From 630D-37 sp037478835 (lineage in GTDB: Bacteria > Chloroflexota > Anaerolineae > Anaerolineales > Villigracilaceae), in the NCBI GenBank assembly GCA_037478835.1, contig JBBFLV010000001.1:124001-188000 (forward strand): a stretch of 64,000 nt of DNA, given 5' to 3'. The position numbers and the translations under genes were made by a program. This document shows positions 23,699 through 30,686 of this stretch, piece after piece. How positions within the stretch are numbered: the first letter of the stretch is position 1; each line of letters begins with the position of its first letter. The notes beneath the pieces are model-generated. The model worked only from the letters and a program-made list of their open reading frames with translations. It made no database searches and was not told the DNA's origin.

Positions 23699-25750
23699 TT
23701 AGCCCACCAACCGGCCACTTCGCTCCTCGATCAAGCGGCGCAGGCCTGCTTCGTCAAGGAGGGGGATGCCCAGCTGAAGGGCTTTTTGCAGTTTGGATCC
23801 AGGATTTTCTCCGACTACCAGGTAATTCGTATTGCGGCTGACGGAATCGGTGACTTTGCCGCCATGCGCTTCGATGAAGGCTTTTGCCTCTTCCCGGCTG
23901 AACCCGCTCAAGGTCCCGGTGATGACGAACGTGAGGCCGGCCAAGGGCGCTGTGGCGGCTTGGACAGGGGTTTCGGCCTGCGGCCAGACACCGGCGGCTT
24001 TCAGTTTCTCCAATACGCGCCGGTTCCCTGGACGGGCGAACCAATCGAGGATGGCTTGGGCGATGTTCGGGCCGATACCTTCGATCTGCATGAGTTCATC
24101 TTGAGTGGCTTGGGAAAGTGCATCCAGATCGGTATAGCGGCGGGCCAGCTCGGCGGCGGTGACTTCGCCCACGCCACGGATGCCCAGGGCGTTGATCAGC
24201 CGTGCCAAGGGACGGGATTTGGACGCTTGAATCGCATCGAGCAGGTTCTGCGCTTTTTTCTCGGCAAAACCTTCCAGACGGAGCAGGTCTTCTTTGCGCA
24301 AGGTGTAGAGATCGGCGACATCTTGCACCAGGCCGGCTTCGACCAGCTGTTCGACAATGCGAATGCCCAATCCGGCAATATCCATGGCATTGCGCGAAAC
24401 GAAGTGTTCCAGGTTGCGCACAAGCTGTGCCGGACAGGCGGCGTTCACGCAGTACCAGGCCACTTCGCCTTCAAAGTGTTCCACCGGTTGACCACAGACC
24501 GGGCAGTTTTGTGGAGGAGTGTAAGGTTTTTCGTCGCCGCGGCGCGCTTCGACTACCGGACCGATGATGTAAGGGATCACATCGCCGGCGCGCTTGACCA
24601 GCACCCGATCTCCGGGGCGGATATCCTTTTCGGCAATGTAATCGAAGTTATGCAGCGTGGCGCGCTCTACGATCACCCCACCGATTTCCACCGGCTCCAG
24701 CACGGCATAGGGCGTGAGCACGCCGGTGCGTCCAACGTTGACGCGGATCTCCAGCAAGCGCGTGGTCACCTCGCGCGCCGGGAACTTGAAGGCAATGGCG
24801 CCGCGCGGGTCTTTCCCCACAAAGCCGAGATCGGCGGCCAACTGCAGATCGTCAATTTTGATCACCATGCCATCGGCCTCGAAGGGCAGGCTCTCGCGCT
24901 TCTCGATCCAGCTTTCAGCATAGGCAATGGCTTCTTCCAGCGTCTGGCAGCGACGGGCGATCTCCGTCACCGGAAAGCCCCAGGAGCGCAAGAGTTCCAG
25001 GGTTTCCCATTGGGTAGCCGGGGGGGCAAGTTGCTCATCTTCCCAGGCGACGATCTGATAGACCAGGAGGGTGATCGGCCGCGAGGCGGTAATTTGAGGG
25101 TCTAGTTGGCGAAGGGAACCGGCCGCGGTGTTGCGCGGGTTCAGGTAGGTGCGTTCTCCGGCCTCCTCCAGGCGGCGATTGAGCGCCTCGAAATCCTTGA
25201 TGGTGATGAACGCTTCACCGCGCACGACCACTTGGCGGGGGACAGGATGGTTTGACTCGACCGGCACAGGGATGCGCAACGGTAGGGCGCGCACCGTGCG
25301 CAGGTTGGGGGTGATGTCCTCGCCGATCTCTCCATCGCCTCGTGTGGCCCCCTGAACGAACAACCCATCTCGATAGTGGAGCACTACCGAAAGACCGTCG
25401 ATTTTCGGCTCGACGACGAAGGCAGTGTGTTCTACGCGTTCATCCAGTTTGCGAATGCGTTCAAACCAGGCGCGAACCTCCTCGGCATTGAAGGCGTTCG
25501 CTAAACTTAAAATCGGCGCCGGATGACGCACCTTCTCGAACTTATCGAGCGGCGGCGCTCCGGCGCGTTGTGTGGGCGAATCCGGCGTCACCCATTCCGG
25601 ATGCTCTGCTTCGATCTGACGGAGCTCGGCCATCAGGCGATCGAACTCGGCATCGCTGATGACCGGCGCGTCCAGAACGTGATAGCGATAGTTGTGATAA
25701 TGAATTTGGGCTTTAAGTTCTTCGTAGCGCTGCCGGAGGGGATCGCTCAT
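23699..25750 (-). CDS. ligA: NAD-dependent DNA ligase LigA
   Basis: The 683-residue protein is full length: Ia domain with YHNYRYHVLDAP, adenylation motif EPKIDGLS with Lys116, OB fold with VLVKRAGDVIPYI, zinc finger CPVC-CVNAAC, helix-hairpin-helix region and a C-terminal BRCT domain (TFVITGTLSGFSREEAKAF). It seals nicks in replication and repair using NAD. A TATAAT box lies seven bases before the ATG on the minus strand with no Shine-Dalgarno, so the mRNA is probably leaderless. Confidence 0.96.
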   Translation of the reverse strand: MSDPLRQRYEELKAQIHYHNYRYHVLDAPVISDAEFDRLMAELRQIEAEHPEWVTPDSPTQRAGAPPLDKFEKVRHPAPILSLANAFNAEEVRAWFERIRKLDERVEHTAFVVEPKIDGLSVVLHYRDGLFVQGATRGDGEIGEDITPNLRTVRALPLRIPVPVESNHPVPRQVVVRGEAFITIKDFEALNRRLEEAGERTYLNPRNTAAGSLRQLDPQITASRPITLLVYQIVAWEDEQLAPPATQWETLELLRSWGFPVTEIARRCQTLEEAIAYAESWIEKRESLPFEADGMVIKIDDLQLAADLGFVGKDPRGAIAFKFPAREVTTRLLEIRVNVGRTGVLTPYAVLEPVEIGGVIVERATLHNFDYIAEKDIRPGDRVLVKRAGDVIPYIIGPVVEARRGDEKPYTPPQNCPVCGQPVEHFEGEVAWYCVNAACPAQLVRNLEHFVSRNAMDIAGLGIRIVEQLVEAGLVQDVADLYTLRKEDLLRLEGFAEKKAQNLLDAIQASKSRPLARLINALGIRGVGEVTAAELARRYTDLDALSQATQDELMQIEGIGPNIAQAILDWFARPGNRRVLEKLKAAGVWPQAETPVQAATAPLAGLTFVITGTLSGFSREEAKAFIEAHGGKVTDSVSRNTNYLVVGENPGSKLQKALQLGIPLLDEAGLRRLIEERSGRLVG

Positions 25751-25757
25751 GAAGAAA

Positions 25758-25763
25758 ATTATA
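25758..25763 (-). promoter_or_regulatory. -10 box, leaderless start of ligA
   Basis: TATAAT on the minus strand ends seven bases before the ligA ATG. Confidence 0.55.
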
Positions 25764-25791
25764 GCATGAGTTTACCCCTCCGCAACTTTGG

Positions 25792-26178
25792 TCATTCCTT
25801 CGCCACGCTTTGCCCGGTCTCTAGGGAATATCCGCAGTAGGGGCAGGCTTTCCAGTTGCTCTCCAACGGTTTCCCGCAGGAAGGGCAGCTCACGGTTGCG
25901 CTCTTGGTGCCGCTGAAGGCGTTGATGAGCCACCAAATGCCAAGGACGATCAGCACCAGGAAGAGCAAATGGAAGACCCAGCCGAAGAAGCCGAAGGGCA
26001 TCATGCCCCAGCCCATATGTCCAAAGGGCATCATGCCCCATCCCCGGTAGCCACCCCAACCGCAACATCCGTAGCCAAAGCCGTAACGGGGAGCGAAGAA
26101 GCCCAGCCCAAAAGGCAGGGCCACAAAGAGCAATAGGACGATCAGGATTCCTAGCAACCATTTCCAGGCGTTTTTCAT
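25792..26178 (-). CDS. Small membrane protein with C-terminal zinc ribbon
   Basis: The 128-residue protein has a membrane helix at about 6-28, a segment rich in Gly, Met, Trp and Phe (residues 30-67, for example GWGMMPFGHMGWGMMPFG), a second helix near 68-90, and a zinc ribbon with two CxxC pairs (CPSC, CPYC). I do not recognise a named family. The Met-rich segment could bind copper or another soft metal, but this is speculation. GGAG lies seven bases before the ATG. A 184-bp gap separates it from the stress protein gene. Confidence 0.7.
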   Translation of the reverse strand: MKNAWKWLLGILIVLLLFVALPFGLGFFAPRYGFGYGCCGWGGYRGWGMMPFGHMGWGMMPFGFFGWVFHLLFLVLIVLGIWWLINAFSGTKSATVSCPSCGKPLESNWKACPYCGYSLETGQSVAKE

Positions 26179-26362
26179 AGCAATTCTCCTCGCATATGGA
26201 ATTTCAGCTTCCTTGCGGAGCTCATTTCCAGGATACCCCTTTTCTGTAAAGAAATGGTAAAGGTCATTCCAATGTTCGGTGAAGAGCAACGAGTGGTTTA
26301 CGCAGGAGAATTGCTTAATCAGGCAAGAGGGAGTTGTAGTTACTTTTCTTTTACCCTTTCTT

Positions 26363-27214
26363 TTACCCTTCCCCCTCTCGATAGCGTGCCGTGAGCACAG
26401 GGACCAGCCCGGCCTCGGCCACCTCGGCCGTGACATTCGGCATGTAGTAGTGTCGTAAGCTTTGAGTGCTAAATGGGGAGCCCATGCAAACCAGCTGTGG
26501 CTGGAGCTGGCGAATTTCTTTCAGGATTTGTTCGACCACTTCCCCGTGGCGAATATGGATGGATGTAGTCAGTCCGAGTTTCTCTGCCTGTTCCCGTCCG
26601 CGGCGTAGGGCACGCCCCAGGGGGGTGTTCGTTTCCCATAGGTCACGTTCGTGCTCCTGTACCTGGTGCACCAGTGGATAGTCCAGATCGGCCGGTGGAA
26701 TCACCGTTAGCAAGGTCACATGGGCCTGGAAATGTTGTGCGAATTGCAGGCCGAGATTCTCAGCGGTGATCTCATAGCCGATCCCGCCTACGCAGATCAA
26801 CACCTCTTTTGGCGGCCAGGAAAAACGCGGCACATAGAGCAACGGCCCGGTAGCCTTTGCCATGATGTGACGGAAGGATCGCCCCCAGATCAGACGGCGC
26901 AGCGGGGGCCGACCTAAAGGCGAGACCAAATGGAGACGATGGGGCGCCTCATTGACGCGCAAGGGGATTACATCTTCTGCCTGCCCTCGATGGATTTCCA
27001 TTTCAAAAGAAATCCGGTGCTCTTGGAAGAGAGAGGTAGTCCGATCCAAGAAAGCTTCCAGTGGGTGAGCCGCATCGGGTAGGGGGGGATGAGGGCTTTC
27101 ATCAATTGCAATCAGGCGCAAAGGCTGTGCAACGGAACTCGCCAGATGCGCTGCATATTCAATGGCCGGCCAGGTGGCCGAATGACCGTTGGTATAGACT
27201 GAAATCTCGCGCAT
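26363..27214 (-). CDS. Tandem-domain universal stress protein
   Basis: The 283-residue protein contains two UspA folds. The first starts with ISVYTNGHSATWPAIEYAAHLA; the second near residue 138 with VLICVGGIGYEITAENLGLQFAQHFQAHVTLLTV and ends with PQLVCMGSPFSTQSLRHYYMPNVTAEVAEAGLVPVLTAR. The ATP-binding GxxGS-type signature of the second domain is altered (MGSPFSTQSL), so nucleotide binding is uncertain. It begins just after the ChrA-like pair and is likely in their operon. The ATG was preferred over an in-frame TTG seven codons upstream that would overlap chrA. Confidence 0.8.
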   Translation of the reverse strand: MREISVYTNGHSATWPAIEYAAHLASSVAQPLRLIAIDESPHPPLPDAAHPLEAFLDRTTSLFQEHRISFEMEIHRGQAEDVIPLRVNEAPHRLHLVSPLGRPPLRRLIWGRSFRHIMAKATGPLLYVPRFSWPPKEVLICVGGIGYEITAENLGLQFAQHFQAHVTLLTVIPPADLDYPLVHQVQEHERDLWETNTPLGRALRRGREQAEKLGLTTSIHIRHGEVVEQILKEIRQLQPQLVCMGSPFSTQSLRHYYMPNVTAEVAEAGLVPVLTARYREGEG

Positions 27215-27219
27215 GATCC

Positions 27220-27759
27220 TCACCGAAAGAGCCAAATGCCGCTAACACCCGCCAACAGCACCACAAAAGGCGGTGCCATCCCCGCGAAGAGAGCGAGCAG
27301 ACAGAGAATTGCCAGTAAAACGGCACGCTTGCGGATATGTTTGCCGTTATAAAACACCTTCCAGGCGGCCAGAGCAACGAGCATGGCCAGTGCCGGAGCC
27401 ATCCCGCGGATAAAACTTTTCATCCAGGGTGCATCCTGGAACTGTTGCACGGCCAGGGTGACGATTAACATACTCACCGTCGGTGGCAGGATCGCCCCTA
27501 ACAAGGCGGCCAGTGCCCCACCGATTTTCCCCGCCGAATATCCAATGAACATGGCCAGTTTCAGCGCCTCGCTACCGGGGACCACATTGGAAAACCCGAC
27601 TGCCTCGACAAAGCGTTCTTCATCCATGATTTTGCCCACCACTTCTTTATAGATCAATCCCACCGAGGCGGGTCCGGAGGAGGTCATCAAATTGACCTTC
27701 AGAAACGTCCAGAAAAGTCGTGCCCAAAGGCGAAAAGGGAGGGAAGTTTTATGCATCAT
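27220..27759 (-). CDS. chrA: ChrA-like half-size transporter, second of pair
   Basis: The 179-residue membrane protein is one ChrA domain (about five helices) with SSGPASVGLIYKEVVG, the motif VVPGSEALKLAMFIGYSAG and a C-terminal hydrophobic run. Short ChrA proteins work as pairs with opposite topology in chromate efflux. The usual PGP motif is PGS in both partners, so chromate specificity is uncertain. It overlaps the first half by four bases (ATGA), consistent with heteromer formation. Confidence 0.82.
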   Translation of the reverse strand: MMHKTSLPFRLWARLFWTFLKVNLMTSSGPASVGLIYKEVVGKIMDEERFVEAVGFSNVVPGSEALKLAMFIGYSAGKIGGALAALLGAILPPTVSMLIVTLAVQQFQDAPWMKSFIRGMAPALAMLVALAAWKVFYNGKHIRKRAVLLAILCLLALFAGMAPPFVVLLAGVSGIWLFR

Positions 27760-28268
27760 TTGAAAAGTAGAATTCCGGCTAGACCGCTAACAATTAATAC
27801 CGCCGGGGGTGGTGCATCGAGTAGGAAGGCCAACAAACTGCCCAAGCCGAGCAACAAGATGCGCCAATCCAGAGTGAAAGCACCACCGAGTAGCTTCCAC
27901 GCCACATAGAGCATCAGGACGGCCACCGCCGGCGTCAATCCTTCCACAAAGCGACTGATCCAGGCCTCGCGCCGCAAGCGGTAGAGCAGCAACACCAGCG
28001 CCAACATGAGTATCGTGGGGGGTAAGAGAGAACCCGAAAGTGCCGCCAGCGCTCCTGGCATCCCGTGGGCTTTGAAGCCAATGAACATTGCCAGCTGCAA
28101 GGCATCGCTTCCGGGCAAAACGCTGGCAAAAGAAACCGCCTGCACAAACTGTTCATTGGTAACCCATCGGCCAACCACCTCCTGGTGCAATAGGCCAATG
28201 GAGGCCAGGCCGGAGATACTCAGCATGTTCACCTTGAGAAAAACCCAAAAGAGTGAAAGCAATTCCAT
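27756..28268 (-). CDS. chrA: ChrA-like half-size transporter, first of pair
   Basis: The 170-residue membrane protein resembles the ChrA N-terminal half: LFWVFLKVNMLSISGLASIG, VLPGSDALQLAMFIGFKAHG and SLLPPTILMLALVLLLY. It lies five bases after the elp3 stop and is coupled to its partner, so it may be transcribed from the elp3 promoter. Transport of chromate or a related oxyanion is inferred from family. Confidence 0.82.
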   Translation of the reverse strand: MELLSLFWVFLKVNMLSISGLASIGLLHQEVVGRWVTNEQFVQAVSFASVLPGSDALQLAMFIGFKAHGMPGALAALSGSLLPPTILMLALVLLLYRLRREAWISRFVEGLTPAVAVLMLYVAWKLLGGAFTLDWRILLLGLGSLLAFLLDAPPPAVLIVSGLAGILLFK

Positions 28269-28273
28269 TTGCG

Positions 28274-29944
28274 TTATTCCAGATCCTTGAGCAAGTATAA
28301 CTCACCGCGCCGGAAGCCACGGGCAATGTAATAGCGCCGGGTGCCTACGGCAGCGATCACCGCCAATCGGCGATAGCCACGAGCGCGTGCCAGATTTTCG
28401 GCTTCCTGCAGCAAGCGAGTCCCCAGGCCGGCGTGTTGTGCCGCTCCCTCTCGTTCGGCTCCTACCGGCAACGATTGTCCGTAGACATGGACCTCCCGGA
28501 TCAATGCCGCCCCTTTTAGATCGGCGATCCCCACATCTGGTGCATCTGTCTGGGGCAGCGAAAGCCGTAAAAAGCCGGCCAGACGGTCCTGAGGGGTGAC
28601 AAAGGAAAGGAAATGCTCCTCTGCTCCGTCTGCTCTGTAGGTTAAGTCTTGGAAATCCAGGATTTCCGGGTGCACAGGTTGTTCGCGCACCTCGCGACAA
28701 CGAATACAGCGGCAGCGCGTGCCGCGCCGTTCCATTTCGCGTAAAACGTCTTGGCGCAGGCTGGTGCGGCGATTTCCGGCCACCACATGCGTGGAAGGAA
28801 TATCGCGGATCACGCGGTTGACGCGACAGTAGGGCGGAATGGTGGCTTTAACATCGGCCAGCAGGTCGATCAATTGCTCCGTTGTGTAAGGCTGGTATTC
28901 GCCGCGTTTCCAAAAAGCGTAGAGATCCGCGTTTTCCAGCAATTGGGTGGGGTAAATTTTGATCTCATCCGGGCAAAGCCCCTGCCATAGGCGGGCAAAA
29001 TCCTCTCGGTCGCTTTCCGGCGTGGCACCGAGCAAATTCGGCATCCAGTGCAAAACGATTTTGAAGCCGGCAGCCCGTAGCAGGCGCACAGCCCGTCGGG
29101 TGGTCTCCACGTCATGTCCGCGCTGATTCAGTGCCAGGATGCGGTCATCCAGGCTCTGGGCGCCGAGCTGCACCTTCGTCACCCCCAACGTGCGCAACCA
29201 GCGGATTTCTTCTGGCGTGATCTCATCCGGTCGGGTTTCGATCACTAGGCCTACATTCCGATGGGGGGCCTCCTCGTTGCGCAGATGGATCGCGGCCAAT
29301 GCCTCTAAATCGATCGGTTGGGGCGGGCGGTTTTCCGTCGGGTCCGTTTCCTGGGGCGATCCTTCTTCGTTCAGCGCCTCGAAACAACGGCGCACAAACC
29401 AGGCCTGATAATCGCGGCGATAGGCGCTCCAAGTCCCGCCTAGGATGAGCAACTCAATCTTGTCCGTCGGGTGTCCGGTCGCCTGCAAGGCCTGCAGACG
29501 CGCCCGCACCTGGGCATATGGGTCAAAAGCATGCTCCAAGCCGCGCATGGCTCCCGGCTCATCCGGTAAATAGGACTTCGGCATGCGTACGTCTGTCGGG
29601 CAGAAAATGCATTTGCCGGGGCAGGGATACGGTTTGGTCAGCACCGTCACCGTAGTGACGCCGGAAAGCGTGCGGACCGGCTTGAGCCGAATCCGTTCCA
29701 GTAGTCGCGCATCGGCCTGTAATTCGCCGCGCTGCACCAATTCGTAATAAACGCTCACCAAAGCAGATTTGCTCAGGAAGCTTCCATCGGGCAAAGGTTG
29801 TGCACGCAGGGCGCGCAGCACATCCTCGCCACGTTGGATTGCCAGCAGAGCGCGGCGAGCCGCTTCCCGCTTCGCATCATTCAGGGATTTTCGTTCGCGC
29901 CACAGGCGCTGTCGTTCCAGGATTTCTATCGTATAATCGGCCAT
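28274..29944 (-). CDS. elp3: Elp3-type tRNA U34 carboxymethyl transferase (radical SAM plus GNAT)
   Basis: The 556-residue protein is a bacterial Elp3, which installs the carboxymethyl group on wobble uridine using acetyl-CoA and SAM radicals. Seen: cluster motif CPGKCIFCPTDVRMPKSY, IELLILGGTWSAYRRDYQAWF, VIETRPDEITPEEIRWLRTLGVTKVQLGAQSLDD, a zinc-binding region CRCIRCREV, and a C-terminal acetyltransferase domain with VYGQSLPVGAE and GLGTRLLQEAENLARARGYRRLAVI. The start MADYTIEI was chosen; an in-frame extension of 13 codons overlaps the divergent methyltransferase gene. That gene begins one base away and looks Trm9-like, suggesting a linked second modification step. Confidence 0.93.
   Translation of the reverse strand: MADYTIEILERQRLWRERKSLNDAKREAARRALLAIQRGEDVLRALRAQPLPDGSFLSKSALVSVYYELVQRGELQADARLLERIRLKPVRTLSGVTTVTVLTKPYPCPGKCIFCPTDVRMPKSYLPDEPGAMRGLEHAFDPYAQVRARLQALQATGHPTDKIELLILGGTWSAYRRDYQAWFVRRCFEALNEEGSPQETDPTENRPPQPIDLEALAAIHLRNEEAPHRNVGLVIETRPDEITPEEIRWLRTLGVTKVQLGAQSLDDRILALNQRGHDVETTRRAVRLLRAAGFKIVLHWMPNLLGATPESDREDFARLWQGLCPDEIKIYPTQLLENADLYAFWKRGEYQPYTTEQLIDLLADVKATIPPYCRVNRVIRDIPSTHVVAGNRRTSLRQDVLREMERRGTRCRCIRCREVREQPVHPEILDFQDLTYRADGAEEHFLSFVTPQDRLAGFLRLSLPQTDAPDVGIADLKGAALIREVHVYGQSLPVGAEREGAAQHAGLGTRLLQEAENLARARGYRRLAVIAAVGTRRYYIARGFRRGELYLLKDLE
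29932..29937 (+). promoter_or_regulatory. -10 box for the methyltransferase, inside elp3
   Basis: TATAAT lies eight bases before the GTG start of the methyltransferase and within the first codons of divergent elp3. No Shine-Dalgarno intervenes, so the transcript would be leaderless. Confidence 0.5.
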
Positions 29945-29945
29945 C

Positions 29946-30686
29946 GTGAAACCAGAAGTTGTTCGTCGGTTAATCGAGATCAATCGTCAATTCTACCAGG
30001 ATTTCGGCGAGGCTTTTGCTACCACCCGTCGCCGTGTGCAGCCGGGGGTTCGACAATTGTTGAGCCGATGGAAGGTGACGGATCGCATCCTTGACTTGGG
30101 CTGTGGTGGCGGCCAATTGGCACGGGAGCTGGCCGAGGCCGGTCATCGTGGCGGATACCTGGGCCTGGACTTTAGCCTACCCCTGCTCCAGGAAGCCGCG
30201 CGCCTGCCGTTGGCCTATTCGGCGCTCTTCCTGCAGGCCGATCTCACCCGACCGGAGGAGTGGCAGGCCCAGGTAGCGCGTGCCGCGCCTTTCGATGTCA
30301 TCACCGCCTTCGCCGTCCTGCATCACATTCCAAGCCATGCCCTGCGCCTGCGCCTGTTACAGACGGTGCGAGATCTTCTGCACCCCCAAGGCCTTTTTTA
30401 CCATTCAGAGTGGCAATTTCTCAACAGCCCGCGCCTGAGCCGGCGCATTCAGCCCTGGGAAACGGTAGGATTGAGCCCTGCCGAGCTCGAAGAGGGAGAT
30501 TACCTGCTCGATTGGCGCCACGGCGGGCGCGGCTTGCGCTATGTTCACCATTTCAGCCTTTCTGAGCTGGAACAACTGGCAAGTGAGGCCGGATTTGAAA
30601 TCCTGGAAACCTTTCTCTCCGATGGAGAGAATCATCGTCTCGGTTTATATCAGGTGTGGCGCATTTCCTCAAAAGCGATGGCCTGA
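29946..30686 (+). CDS. SAM-dependent methyltransferase, Trm9/ALKBH8-like
   Basis: The 246-residue class I methyltransferase has motif I ILDLGCGGGQLARELAEAG, acidic motif II YLGLDFSLPLLQEA, and FDVITAFAVLHHIPSHALRLRLLQ. The C-terminal part reads DYLLDWRH, then LRYVHHFSLSELEQL and ETFLSDGENHRLGLYQVW. This order (LxPW-like, RYYHxFxxGEL-like, then a D/N-rich end) resembles eukaryotic Trm9 and ALKBH8, which methylate cm5U34 made by the Elongator pathway. The gene is divergent from elp3, one base apart. Assignment as a tRNA methyltransferase is inference; a generic small-molecule methyltransferase cannot be excluded. Start is GTG. The 3' end overlaps the convergent cyclase gene by 37 bases. Confidence 0.72.
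   Translation: MKPEVVRRLIEINRQFYQDFGEAFATTRRRVQPGVRQLLSRWKVTDRILDLGCGGGQLARELAEAGHRGGYLGLDFSLPLLQEAARLPLAYSALFLQADLTRPEEWQAQVARAAPFDVITAFAVLHHIPSHALRLRLLQTVRDLLHPQGLFYHSEWQFLNSPRLSRRIQPWETVGLSPAELEEGDYLLDWRHGGRGLRYVHHFSLSELEQLASEAGFEILETFLSDGENHRLGLYQVWRISSKAMA

Noticed and set aside
23678..25105. Long plus-strand reading frame antisense to ligA
   Set aside because: It mirrors the ligA frame, has no recognisable domain and no start signal; ligA is certain.
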